Assembly (NCBI GenBank): GCA_963989385.1
Contig: OZ022501.1
Location: 86,102,979 to 86,166,978, forward strand
Direction: 5' to 3'
Source: Ctena decussata
Taxonomy: Eukaryota > Mollusca > Bivalvia > Lucinida > Lucinidae
Length of the DNA: 64,000 nucleotides
The notes under the pieces were generated by a model. It was not told the DNA's origin and ran no database searches. It saw nothing but the letters and a program-made list of their open reading frames with translations. Numbering within the stretch: position 1 is the stretch's first letter; the number at the start of each line of letters is the position of its first letter. A program made the translations under genes and the position numbers. This document shows, piece after piece, positions 11,050 to 22,857 of the stretch.

Positions 11050-12000
11050 GCGTCGGCGTGACAATTTGCATCCTGTATATTTATTCAACCAGTAGGTGGA
11101 ATTTTACCAGAATTGAGTGAGCTGATTAAGTTTTGGTGAGTTTGTCCCAATTTTCAAGGTCACAGGAGGTCTTAGGCTGTTAAATTTCATGCCTCGGCGT
11201 CTGCGTGACACTTTTTGTACCCACGATATCTCTTGAATCAATAGGTGGAATTTCACTAAACTTTCAAGGATATATCATTGGGACAATGTCAAGAGCTGAT
11301 TTGATTTTAGTGACTTTGACCTCATTTTCAAGGTCACTGGAGGACTTAGATGATAATTTCTTGTACCCATGATATCTCCTGAACAAATAAATGGAATGTA
11401 ACCAAATTAACCGTGATACACCATTGGTGCATTTTGAGAGATGATTAGATTTGGGTGACATTGACCTCATTTTCAAGGTCACTTGAGGACTTAGATGATG
11501 ATTTCTTGTACCCACAATATCTCATGAACAAATAGATGGAATTTCACCAAACTAGAATGGATACATCACTGGGACTAGCGCAAGAGCTAATCATATGTTG
11601 GTGACCATGACCTTATTTTCAAGGTCACAGGAGGACTTAGATATGTGAAAATTTTACTTAAATTGATATATCTCATTAGCCTCTCATTAGATCTCTCGTC
11701 GGCTTGACTTCCACTTTACTTTCATAGATATACTTTATGGCCAATCTCAAGAGTTTATTATGTTTTGATGACCTTGATCCCATTTTCAAGGTCGGAAGCT
11801 AACTTACAAATGCTTATTTTTTTTCTCTCAAAAAAAACAACAACAAAAAAACAACAACAAAAAAAACCCAGTTATATCTTGAACCAACTGACAGATATTC
11901 ATCAGACTTGCATGAATAGATTGTTACATGTAAGGTTTAAGACAAGTTTTGTAGTTAGAGACCTTGACCCGTTTTTTCAAGGACACAGTCTTCTATGTAG
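11050..12000. repeat. ~130-150-bp tandem array (CAAGGTCAC family)
   Basis: Five to six diverged units, each with TACCCACGATATCTC, ATAGGTGGAATTTCACC and CATTTTCAAGGTCAC. It starts beside the poly-G tract and fades into an A-rich stretch at 11830-11870. ORFs here are incidental. Confidence 0.75.
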
Positions 12001-12233
12001 GATATCTTTAGAACCAGTGGATGGATTTTCTCCAAAATTGCATAGACATTTTATTTGTACAGGCTTCTTATTCATTAGAGGGGATGGGAAATGGGCTGAT
12101 AGAAAAAAAAACTATCAGTTTTTCTCTGAAAAACATTTCTAGTTGAGAATTGCATTTTTCAGTCGTTTAACACTAGTTATTCCGGTAACTATTTGCATGA
12201 TAGCCTATAAGGTAAGGAATGTATGCAATAATT

Positions 12234-12660
12234 CCTGAAAAGTGCGATAAACCATGCCCGAGATCAGCCAACTCATACAATGTACTGATCAGACTACCCA
12301 GTTTGAATCAGTTATTTCTATATTTCAAAGGACTGTACATGTATATAGCCTACAACGAAGAGTAGTCAGACAGGACAGGCTGATCTCAGTTGTCATTTGG
12401 TTAGTCTAAAACGACTTTACATCTCTACTAGTTTACTACTTTCTTTTTTTTTGTTTTCGCTTTACCTCCCACGGGTTTTGCCTTTTACTTTATTTAATGT
12501 AAAAATATCATAAATAAAAATATGGTGGGACATTCAAACCATTATACCAGCTAAGAAACTCAGGGCTAAAACGTTTGGATAATAAATAAAAACAGTTTTG
12601 TTTAAAAAAAATATATTTCTACATATTTTATGGCATGACCGGAAATTATTGAGGATTGCA
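12234..12660. repeat. Segmental duplication, copy 2 (uninterrupted)
   Basis: Matches 8026-8419 and continues directly into sequence matching 10912-10975 (AACAGTTTTGTTTAAAAAAA). It is therefore the empty-site version of copy 1. Confidence 0.8.
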
Positions 12661-12887
12661 TTATTCCAGTAAACCATTTGCATGGTGGCCTACACCGTAC
12701 AAAGTAAGGAATGTATCAAATAATTGCTAGCTATATAGTCTATTATTTTACTAGCATTTTCAGTCATTTATGTCAATTCATTTGACCAAAGGGTCTAAAA
12801 TCGCAAAACAAGATGGAAATTCAAGAGCATTTCAGAAGTATAGGTCTTATTCAAGACTCTACTGCATTCTGGTTTATGTTAAATAAA

Positions 12888-13125
12888 TGAGCCGCGACAC
12901 GAGAAAACCAACAATGTGGTTGTGCGCCATGCGCAGACTCAGATCAGCCTGGGCATCTGCTTGGTCTGATCAGACTCTTCGCTAAGCGCTTAAAAGGTAG
13001 CTAAGGGTCTAAGCTAGCTCCATGCGGACAGCGAAGACTCTGATCAGACTGGGCGGATGCCCAGGCTGATCTGAGTCTGCGCTGGGCGCACAACCACATT
13101 GTTGGTTTTGTCACGTCGCGGCTCA
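12888..13125. mobile_element. GAGCCGCGAC palindromic MITE, copy 2
   Basis: Starts TGAGCCGCGACACGAGAAAA and ends GTCGCGGCTCA. Full length (238 bp) and close to consensus. Confidence 0.9.
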
Positions 13126-15090
13126 ATTATTATTAAACAATACCATGTATATACATATTGTTACGTGTTATGAAAAAATTAAATCCTGGCGTTGGTAACT
13201 TAGTTTTTTAGACGACTGAAACTTGGGGGTGGCGCATCAAAATTAAAGTCTCATAAGTTTTGGGGCCTGCAATATTCAAGTCATTGTGAAATGAAAAGTA
13301 AACAAGACTGATCTTATTTTCTGATATCCTTTTACATATATGTCATTAGTTTTTGCAATTGGATAATTATGCTTGTCTGCCATTATTACGTTTCATTCAG
13401 TGACTACATCTAATAGCCCACCCTGCTGAAAATAGACCATTTTTCTACGACTTTAATGAAATTTAGAAAACGTAGCTGTCTTTCAGAACCAATAATTTTC
13501 TTATAACATAGAGGTGATACAAAAGCTGCTGATTATATAGCAGTATTGTTTCTGAATCTGAAAAAAAGAAACTTAAAGTATATTGTATCTGTTAAGCATG
13601 TGCGTGTTAACATTTTATTTCAGATTTCATCTTATTTTGTGATTTTGCTACTTGGTTAATTAAAGGGAAGACAATTCAGATCATTAAGATGACTGGCAAC
13701 TATAAAAGCCACCACTTTGTAGGTCAGTGACGAATACAGCACAAACATATGAACAAAATTTCATTTATATTACGTAAAGGTAGAAAATGCTGGCTCAGAT
13801 TCGGTAAAAATTCTCAATAATTTCCGGTCATATAACCGGCTGAATTGATGACAGATGTCTACAGTGATGGCAGATGCAATAAACTGAAAGTAGATTGTGA
13901 GCAGGTAGGATAAAGTTGCTGGTAAAAAGTTTCTAAATTCCCGAAACATTCTAGCCTCATACGGAAGTTTCTCAGTTTCTGTAGATACTAGAGTATCAGT
14001 CTGGGTGGCTTTCTTTTACAGATGAGGCTGTGGCAGGCCACGAATGGGCAACTCTTTTAGAAAACAACACAAAGTCTGCATTTCGGCTCAAATTAAACAC
14101 ATTTGAGACAGTGTCCGATCTGTTTGATTGCATGCATTGAAAAATCAATTAAGCAGCAATATTTTTGCTAACATTTTATGGCCAATTCGGTTTTATAAAG
14201 AAAATTACACGCTTTCCAAGAACCATTGCCTTTGTCAACAGATACAATTTATGTTGGATAACTGGGATGACAGATCGATGTATATGGAAATAGGCTGACA
14301 CTAATGGCAGATATCATGTCTTGAAGATGATTACTGATTTTGGCTTGTAACACCAGTGTCACAGTCAGGGCTCAGAGGTCAAATCTTGTCTCTGAACTGA
14401 CTCACAGCTGCTGAAGCGAACTTACTCAAAATTCACAGACAGGTAAAGCAAGACAAAATAGTAACTTAAAGAAAAGTAAAGTATAATGAGAAGTTATATC
14501 AGGTGTGACATTTATGTTCCCACACCCAATGTCAAGGACACAAGACATTTTGGTTAGTAGTCGAAATGTCCCCATGAATCATCTCAAACTTCCGAAATGC
14601 ATTTAATTCTCACAGAATAGTAAAGCAAAATGAGAATGTATGTCATGTGCAAGACTCATACTCCATGCCCAAGGTCATGGTCACAATCAGGGCTCAGAGG
14701 TCCGTTTTAAGGGGCCTTTGAGGTGCATTTGTCACTCACTGTAACATTTGTTGTTGATTTTCAAATAAATCAAAATATCAATTTCTCAAGGAGAGAGAAG
14801 ATGGAAAGAAGAAGAAGAAAAGAAGAAGAAGAAGAAGAAGAAAAAAAGAAAAGAAAAAACGAATCGGAATAGAAAGTCGTGTATAAAATACAGCGTTAAC
14901 AGGATATATCGCTGCATGACATTCTCTCTGCATTATGCTGTAAGTCAGATGTATCCTACCGAAAATAGCTGTCATTTGAGGTGATTTGGAACGGCGTTTT
15001 CTCACCCAGTGAACATGAACATTCCTTTCTAGAGCTGTCTGAGGTATTCCTATCTCGTCCTGCTGCCTCGAGCCTGTGCTCTGAAAACTA
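13126..15090. other. Intergenic stretch without recognised gene
   Basis: AT-rich sequence with only short chance ORFs. Two diverged copies of a segment containing CAGGGCTCAGAGGTC occur at 14360-14400 and 14680-14705. A (GAA)n tract lies at 14804-14841. I see no exon with convincing splice sites. Confidence 0.5.
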
Positions 15091-15107
15091 TATCAATCTG
15101 TCAATTA

Positions 15108-16790
15108 TTGCTTCCCACGATGTACTGGTTACCTAAACTTCATAAACGACCATATAAGGCCAGGTTTATTGCTAATTCTAGTGCTTGTGCCACTATTGAA
15201 CTTTACAAATTATTAACTCCTCGCCTTACCGCTATCAAAATTCATGTAATTAGGTACTGTGAAAAAGTTCACGAACGGTCAGGCAAACATTTGTTTTGGT
15301 CAATTAAAAATTCTACTGAGGTTCTTGAAAAACTGAAGTCTAGAGGATATCGCGCGTCTAGTTTGTCTACATACGATTTTTCTACACTCTATACAACTTT
15401 GCCCCATAATTTAATAAAAAAGAAACTAACAAATTTAATTGAGACTACTTTTCAGAGAGAGAGTGCTCTTTATCTTGTCAACCGTGATAGGGTTAACCAC
15501 TAAGCATGCAGACTGTCGCATTAGATTTGTGTTATAGCCAATGCGTTTAAATCGCATGATAATTTTCTTAAATTGATCAGGAAATTCTGTTTTCCCTACG
15601 ATTTTGCGTAATTTATATATTAAGTCACCATAAAATTCAGGTTCCGATAGGCCGTGTTGCAAAAGTGACCTTAACCCTGTATTATATTTAGAAACCAATT
15701 CAAAGTGTCTACGATAAAATTTAGAAAAAAGCTTTCCGAAGTTTATGATACCGATACCCCTGCTGTAAAAGCTTGGCTGTCAAACTTTTATTACAAGCAT
15801 TGAAATTAGCCAAATGACTAGACACCCTAGCGAAGCGAATAAGCTGAGAAATGTAAACACCATAGGAAGTGGTGCGGGGAACATCACAATCCAAAAACGG
15901 AAAATTAACAATGTCGAAATCAAAATCATCGCGTTTGATAAACATGCCCATGTAGGAATTCCGATGGGTACTAACTGCGCTCCTCTTGTAGCAGATTTGT
16001 TTCTATTTTGCTATAAAAGAGACCTTATGATGTCTCTTTCTGATGATACTCAAGCTTATGTCATTGAAGCATTCAACTCAACATCTAGATACTTGGACGA
16101 CCTTTTAAATATTTACAATCCTTATTTTAAAGGAATTGTTAGTCAAATTTATCCTGCTGAATTGCAGTTAAATAAAGCAAAAACTTCTGATACCGAAGCC
16201 ACATTTTTGGATTTAGATTTATCAATTTTAAACGGACTTGTTTCATCTAAAATTCATGACAAACGCGATGATTTTGATTTCGACATTGTTAATTTTCCGT
16301 TTTTGGATTGTGATTTCCCCGCACCACTTCCTATGGTGTTTACATTTCTCAGCTTATTCGCTTCGCTAGGGTGTCTAGTCATTTGGCTAATTTCAATGCT
16401 TGTAATAAAAGTTTGACAGCCAAGCTTTTACAGCAGGGGTATCGGTATCATAAATTTCGGAAAGCTTTTTTTCTAAATTTTATCGTAGACACTTTGAATT
16501 GGTTTCTAAATATAATACAGGGTTAAGGTCACTTTTGCAACAAGACCTATCGGAACCTGAATTTTATGGTGACTTAATATATAAATTACGCAAAATCGTA
16601 GGGAAAACAGAATTTCCTGATCAATTTAAGAAAATTATCATGCGATTTAAACGCATTGACTATAACACATATCTAATGCGACAGTCTGCATGCTTAGTGG
16701 TTAACCCAATCACGGTTGACAACTTTGCTGTCCTCTTTAACTGCACGCCGGTGGGTCGGGATTCTATGATAGCCCCTACATTAAGCTATA
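15108..16790 (+). pseudogene. Rearranged Penelope-like reverse transcriptase
   Basis: Three blocks. The first (15108-15490, plus) encodes the fingers region starting YWLPKLHKRPYKARFIA, with motif A as STYDFSTLYTTLPH. The third (about 15945-16790, plus) carries motif B as GIPMGTNCAP, motif C as SRYLDDLLN, then FLDLDLSI and a C-terminal part ending NPITVDNFAVLFNCTPVGR. Between them, 15489-15945 is an inverted copy of about 16260-16710, so the middle of the RT is missing and the C-terminal segment occurs twice in opposite orientations. A frameshift near 16320 (the PRTTSYGVY segment is lost) also breaks the third block. I assign it to Penelope-like elements from the motif style (IPMGTN...PLVADLF) and the tandem tail repeats that follow. 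A related RT class is possible. It cannot encode an intact enzyme. Confidence 0.75.
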
Positions 16791-17043
16791 TACATGTATT
16801 AGTTGGTTGGGGACGGATGTATCTCTGTTTCTTGGCCCACCGGGGTTCAACTGGTGGTCTTCTTTTGCTCCAGTGTTCCAGTGGTGTTGCTGACGCCCCA
16901 GGGATTTCCAGGTGTCTCAACACGTTTTTGCTGTCGAGTCCTCATCCTTGCTTCATCACGGTCTTTTCTTGATTTTAATTGTTGACCTTGATGACTCTCT
17001 GATGAGTTTGGGGACCTCCATACGAACCGAACTACCAACTTAT

Positions 17044-17520
17044 TGTGTGCACCGCGGCGGAGGGTGAGGGTGAAGGTTTGGGCCCTATAAAACCGGTTTA
17101 AACCCCCCAGTAGTTATTACTGACCGTCCCAAGGCGGTATTTCCGTTGCGGTCGCATTTGTTTTATGTTCGGTGCTGTTTAACTTATTGTGTTTTCATAA
17201 TAAAAAATAGAAAATAGGTAAAATAGTTGTCAAATGTTTTCCGTATAATTTGTTTAGTCTGTTGTGTGGTACATGTGTGCACCGCGGCGAAGGGTGAGGG
17301 TGAAGGTTTGGGCCCAGTAAAACCGGTTTAATCCTCCCAGTAGTTATTACTGACCGTCCCAAGGCGGTACTTTTGTTGCGGTTGCATTAGTTTTACGTTC
17401 GGTGCTGCTTAAATTGTTGTGTTCTTATTTTAACCCTTCTATAATAAAAATAGAAAATAGGTAAAAATAGTTGTTAAATGTTTTTCGTATAATTTGCTTA
17501 GCCTGTTGAAACCCTTCTGT
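17044..17520 (+). repeat. Tandem 3' tail repeats of the Penelope-like element (two ~235-bp units)
   Basis: Two direct copies (about 17044-17270 and 17277-17520) share GTGTGCACCGCGGCG, GGGTGAGGGTGAAGG, GTAGTTATTACTGACCGTCC and AATAGAAAATAGGTAAAA. They directly follow the RT block, as expected of the tandem pseudo-LTR or tail repeats of such elements. Confidence 0.65.
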
Positions 17521-17705
17521 TGCTCTTAATTATTTAGTTCAATAAAGATAGCCGAGTTGCCACCTATTTGGGAAAGAGCTGCTAAATTGGCTTGTCACTT
17601 GTAATTTATTGTTTGTTGGGATGTCTTTGTCAATCTTTCCCTTTGATGTTGGGGATAGGGTTTGGAATCTGATTAAGTCAGTTCCTGAAGTGTAGTTACT
17701 CTTTA
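17521..17705 (+). repeat. Distal 3' tail of the Penelope-like element
   Basis: Contains AGCCGAGTTGCCACC, GGAAAGAGCTGC and GTTGGGGATAGGGTTTGG. Solo copies of this tail lie reversed at 28888-29236 and, more diverged, at 32080-32465 (plus) and 50420-50600 (minus). Confidence 0.65.
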
Positions 17706-18779
17706 AATTGGCATAGCCGAATCATTGTAATTTTAACAACTCTTGCTTTTTTTTGACTGCCGTGTACATTGCATGCAGAACATGAAATTGACTGTCATTG
17801 CTGGCCGAGAAATGTCACCACAGAATTTTTATCAGATGTAGCTGTCTGTCAGTCACATAAAATGCATGAACCAGAAAACAAATAAACAAGAAAGAACTAG
17901 TGACTGAAAATTTGCTTAAACTGTATAGTTAATTCCTGAAATACAATGAATTATTTTATTGAAAAAAAATATGGATGAGAAAAATCATCAATGGTGGTTA
18001 TGATTTTTCGACAGAGAAATTTCGGGTTCGGGTTCAGATTATGTCAGTTTCGTGCAAGGACAGCGTCGCATGAGACTAATAATAATCTTAAAAAGAGCCT
18101 GCGATTTCCGTGTCTCGTTCTCATCCCCATCATAGATTGTATTATAGTCTATTAATCCCATCCTCAGACTGAGTCTCAATATTCTTTGAGATACATCTAT
18201 CTATTCAAGGATCTTCTTCTTGTTTTGGATTAGTGATAGTTTCTAACAGGTTTATTCTTACTCAGTCATTTTCACATAGATAACCAAAATGGTCGGACCA
18301 AGTCCGGGAACTGGGATATGTGCCGCTTAAATGCTAATGGCTATGCACATGTATTTCTGTTATTATAATAGAGTCTTTACTTGACACTGAGATGCACTGT
18401 TTGAAATGGTTACTTTGGACTTCCAGTGGGTGGCTTTTAGTTTATGAACCGGGTATATGATGCACCAATGCAATTTTACTAGTAATATCTACGAGACATA
18501 TGATTGGATCAATAAGCTTTGAGGGACCTAGCCTGAATAGGTGCCCCATTCGGCTGCTTCGCCTTAAATGATTGTTTGCAAGCAGACGGGTACATGTAGC
18601 TGCTGAACCACAGGAGGAGTTTTTTCAACAACCGATAATTGTTTGTGAAACAGGCCTTTTTGTCAGATATTTCCAGAGACTCTACTAACGCAATTAAATT
18701 ATACGAAAGCCCAGGCAAGCCAGCACACATTATGTCAATGGTAAGGTCAGTTCGAGTTTTGAATTCTAACAGGTCCTTA
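17706..18779. other. Intergenic stretch without recognised gene
   Basis: No motif, exon or repeat recognised by eye. Confidence 0.4.
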
Positions 18780-19045
18780 TAAACAAAAGCCTATAAGGAC
18801 AGGCAAAAAATAAAGTTTTTAGAAAAAAGATTAAGTTCTCGAAATAACGAGACACCAACTACGAGACACAAACTCGTGATACATGTAACAAAGAACCAAC
18901 TCACATTAGCGAGAAACCAACTCATGATAACGAGAAAGCAACTCGTTATAACGAAAAGCCAACTCGAAATTACGATAAGGCAACTCATAATAACGAGAAA
19001 CCAACTGTTTAAACGAGAAGCCAACTCGCTTGAAACTCCTTATAG
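18780..19045. repeat. Minisatellite bounded by CCTATAAGGAC inverted ends
   Basis: Repeats of about 22-24 bases with the core CGAGAAACCAACTC. The block starts near CCTATAAGGACAGGC and ends near CTCCTTATAGGTCAGACTG, which is inverted relative to the start. It could be a small TIR element filled by a minisatellite. The ORFs on both strands are repeat artefacts. Confidence 0.65.
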
Positions 19046-19264
19046 GTCAGACTGTACATGATGTCATTACTGCGGAAGTGCACAGGCGAATCTGAGCATG
19101 TGCAATTCGTTAAGACAAGTGATGTTGTTTGAACAATATACGAATTATAAGAAACCACAAGAAAGCACCAGTAAATTGCAAAATTAAAAGGAGATCAGCT
19201 AAAACTTAAGGCATTTGTTATTTTTTTCTTTATTGCAAAAAGATAGAAAACACACTAAACAGAG

Positions 19265-20506
19265 CAGGCTTACAAGTGGCTTTTCATGAAAAAGTAGGAA
19301 AAAAGTAGGAATCATTTGAAGAAAAAAGTAGGAAAAAAGTAGGAATTTTATGATAAAAAGTAGGAATTATTTATACAAACTTACCAATAAATCTCGTATA
19401 TATTAACTCACTTTAACGCTGCCTAACAGTTTAGAAAAACTCCAGTCACAAGATATAAGGGCTTTTAACTTCAGGAGGCTCTGAAATCTTACTGTACATG
19501 CTGCTGTCAACCTGATTTCTTTTTATTTATTAATCAAATTGAACATTTAAACAAACCATAAAACATAGTGAAAGAACTGTTCAATGTTGTTCCCGAGAGA
19601 GAGAAAGAGAACCAGGTGGTAAGATGCTTGCATGAAATTGTTGCATTGAACAGGATATAATAGTAGTTTATATGAAATAGGAGGACCTGAGTGTGACCTG
19701 TCAGGGAACAGGAAATGAGAGCAGTCAGAAATTCAATTTCAGAGCTGAATGGACAGTGTCCCAACATCTTTCTCTGGAACATGTGTTAGAATGAGTATAT
19801 GATTAAAAACACCTTACTTTGATTAACAATCACAACTACTGCAAGATAGTAAAAGCAGTCATTTCCACCTCTAGTCAGCCCCCAAATGCTAGCATTTGCA
19901 AGTCTGAATGCCCACCCGAAGCCATTTTGGCTTAAAAAGAATGACTAAAATGATATTATTCATGTCTAAATGGGGGGTCTGGGGGGCTGCGCCCCCCAGA
20001 AGCCAAAAACAAATAAGAAAATTACATTCTGACAGTGCTCCTCAGCTCCTCAAAATTAAGAGCTTGCTCCCTAGCTCCCTGAAAATAATTGCTAGTGCTC
20101 CCCAAGCTCCCTGAAATAAATGGCCATTCTCCCAGCTACCCAAAACCCCTGGGAGGGCCTCATCCTTCATATTTAGCAACATGCATGTTCAAATGGTTCA
20201 ACACATTTCCCAGAAAGGCACCATGCAGCTTGCATAAGAGGTGAACAGTAGCATGTTCAAAGACTCTGTAAGAACCTCATCAGTAGTATATGCCATCAGT
20301 CCTTATATCATGTAGCATGTTTCATTCTGCAACAGACTAAAATATTTTGAAATATACATTTTTTTATTTTCATTTTCATTCAAAAAGTAGGAATAGTAGG
20401 AATATTTTTGAAAAAAGTAGGAAAAAAGTAGGAACAGGGCAAAAAAGTAGGAAAAGTAGGAAAAAGTAGGAAAAAGTAGGAAAAAGTAGGACCACTTGTA
20501 AGCCTG
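19265..20506. mobile_element. 1.24 kb TIR element with 6-bp flanking duplication
   Basis: The left terminus CAGGCTTACAAGTGG has its exact reverse complement at the right terminus. ACAGAG flanks both ends (19259-19264 and 20507-20512). Subterminal AAAAGTAGGAA minisatellites occur at both ends in the same orientation (19295-19370 and 20385-20490). No transposase ORF, so it is non-autonomous. The CAG-type end resembles hAT, but hAT usually leaves 8 bp, so the superfamily is left open. Confidence 0.75.
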
Positions 20507-20619
20507 ACAGAGTAAAGAATAAAATACACGAGTAGTAAAATGCCGCATGAAGGTGAAGCAATAACTCAAACCAGCATGTGCAGGTGTGAATTCATCTAGA
20601 GCACCCATCACATTATATA

Positions 20620-20834
20620 CAGTCAACTCTCGATATCTCAAAGTCGAAATTCCTCCCAAACTACTGATATCTCAAAGTCAATTTTCTGATCCAAGAAAAT
20701 TTATTTTGAGATATCAGAAGTTTCAGATAACTGGAGTTGAAATGTAAGTAGAAACAGGGGAATATGTCCAAATTATATTCTTTGATAAAAGAGGTACTTT
20801 GAGATATCAGTGTTCGAGATATCGACAGTTGACT
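20620..20834. mobile_element. Short TIR element (pogo/Tigger-like MITE), copy 2
   Basis: The left end is CAGTCAACTCTCGATATCTC after TA (20618-20619); the right end mirrors it with one mismatch. Same family as 66-244. Confidence 0.8.
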
Positions 20835-22736
20835 ATGCATTCACATTTGATTATGTTAAAGAGACTTTATGTTTAAGCATCAAATACTAAAATATGGAAG
20901 GATACCAAATGAATATGTATCTTTGTGTTATCCTGAAGGAACGAGTTGTCATATTGAGGCCTCAAGAGATTATCCTATAGCAATAAGCACGTTCCGTCGA
21001 GATATATTGAGCCATGAAGATGAATTTCGGTCTCTCGTGATTTTTTTCCTAAAGCTAACATTTATGGATATATTTATTTCGTCAATAACTGGTTATTTTT
21101 GATGCTTCAAGATCTTATCTTGAGGAAATAAAGTATTACTATAAGATGTATGAGTAAATGTTTCTGTTTTTTTTTTCGAGGGGAAACAACTTGTGTATTC
21201 CTGTGTGCTTGAAAGGAAGTAGAAACCCTTACAAAAGGGGTTTTGCTCCAAGAGAAAGAAAGTCGTTTCTTTAAAGGTTGACCCCATTGAGAAGAGAAGC
21301 AAAAATGAAAAAGAGAATAGTTGCCTCCTCTGCATTTGTACCCATTCATCTTAAGGCCGTAGAAATGTATCTTTAAGGTATCTTTCTTGTGACCAAAGAA
21401 ACCCTGTCCCTTCAGGAGTCACTACTGGACAAACTACTGACTTATCTCTCACTTGAGACTGAGGCTAATCTACAAGTCTTGTTACTACATGTATCAGCAT
21501 AGAAATATTTTTTTCTTACCGGTGAGTATTGGTAATTAATACATGATCTTTGACAGCATATCCCAAATATAAGTTCACGACCTCGAAGACTGAGTAAATT
21601 AATATTCGCATCTGCCCGAAAACACGCGTTAATCAGCCATGATTTACAGACAATGATTTTTTTTTCGATTCTAACATTATACAGAATGAAATTGCAAAAT
21701 CATTACGACGTTCTCAAATGGACTATTTTGAGACTGCCGTCGACAGATGTTTATGTTTATAAATATTTGACTTCATCAAGGCACCACAACCTTAGCAACG
21801 TAGATTAGTGCAAAACTGCACTCGACGCAACTTGGAGAAAACGTTTAGCATTATGTCAGTATAGCCGCGAAAAAAATGTTACGCGGGTATAAAAATCGTA
21901 AATCGTAAGCACTTAGATCTCGTTTCTAGTATGAGTAAATGAAAGTGCAACTAAAAAGAAATAAATGTGAGTAAAATAAAAGTCCAACTCAAGTCCATCA
22001 TTCGTTTCAGGTTCATCACTCGGGAACAAGAATTAACAGGAGTCCCTCAGTTCTTGTGTTGCTTGCAGTATGCCTCTTGGAAATATGTCAATCACAGCAT
22101 TTTCTATGCAAATCTATTTAATTGTGAATCATTTGATATCCAACTTGCCAGACTCTTCCATTTTTCAAGTGGGATAAGTCCATTAATATTTCAGGTGTTC
22201 TTGTGTCGTTTTAACACATTTCAGCCTGGTGTCCCATTAGAGGGACATTGGCGAAAATTGCAGACCCAGATCAGACGCCGCAGAATGCGGCGTCTTATCA
22301 GGGCCTACACTTTCTGCACTAGCAAAATGATTAAAATAATGAGATCACACTTAACAAGATACCCCTTAAATTACAAATGGACTCATCCATTAGATAGGAT
22401 GGAAGATGCCACTCGGCATGGTTTAAATTCAAAAGGAACAGCATCAGAATAGATGCGGTTCAACGTTTAAGTACGGGCTACACAGTTTCCAACCACGAAA
22501 ACTCGAACAAGTCTGCAATTGACGTTTTCAAATATTTTGTGCGATTATAAGGAGACCTCGCCGTTTTTTTAGAAACACCTGCAGCAGAATACCTTTAAAT
22601 TTTAAATACTGGGACAGATAGATCTGAGTAATAATATGCAGGGTCTACACTGTTTGCCATTCCATCTCACGGTATCTTTCTGGCGCATTACTGCATTGCA
22701 AAAACAAACTATTCATTTTTTGTAATGCGTACGGTA
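20835..22736. other. Intergenic stretch between the convergent genes
   Basis: Holds a reversed GAGTAGACC-family repeat near 21175-21340 and a short perfect palindrome (GACGCCGCAGAATGCGGCGTC, arms of nine bases) near 22271. A 161-codon ORF at 21967-22452 has no recognisable family and includes the palindrome, so I do not call it a gene. Confidence 0.4.
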
Positions 22737-22742
22737 TTTATT
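22737..22742 (-). terminator. Candidate polyA signal AATAAA of minus-strand microexon gene
   Basis: AATAAA on the minus strand, 87 bases past the stop codon at 22829. The plus-strand paralogue has a comparable signal. Confidence 0.55.
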
Positions 22743-22828
22743 ATCGGTGTCCCATTTTTTTTTCGATTTCGATTTTTTTAAATAACATCTGTTTTGTTCC
22801 TGTTAATTCTTCCTCTGACGTCAGCTGT

Positions 22829-22857
22829 TTACTTCTTCTTCAAAAATTCCATCATTT
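22829..22857 (-). CDS. Terminal coding exon: MMEFLKKK and stop
   Basis: The acceptor TATATTTTTTTCAG is followed by AA, eight codons (MMEFLKKK) and TAA. Joined to the A ending the 33-bp exon, the split codon is Lys. The plus-strand paralogue ends MMYFRKN in an exon of the same design (5679-5704). Confidence 0.75.

Noticed and set aside
21967..22452. 161-codon plus-strand ORF, the longest apparently unexplained ORF
   Set aside because: No recognisable domain, composition like translated non-coding DNA, overlaps a GC palindrome shared with 36860, no splice or polyA support.
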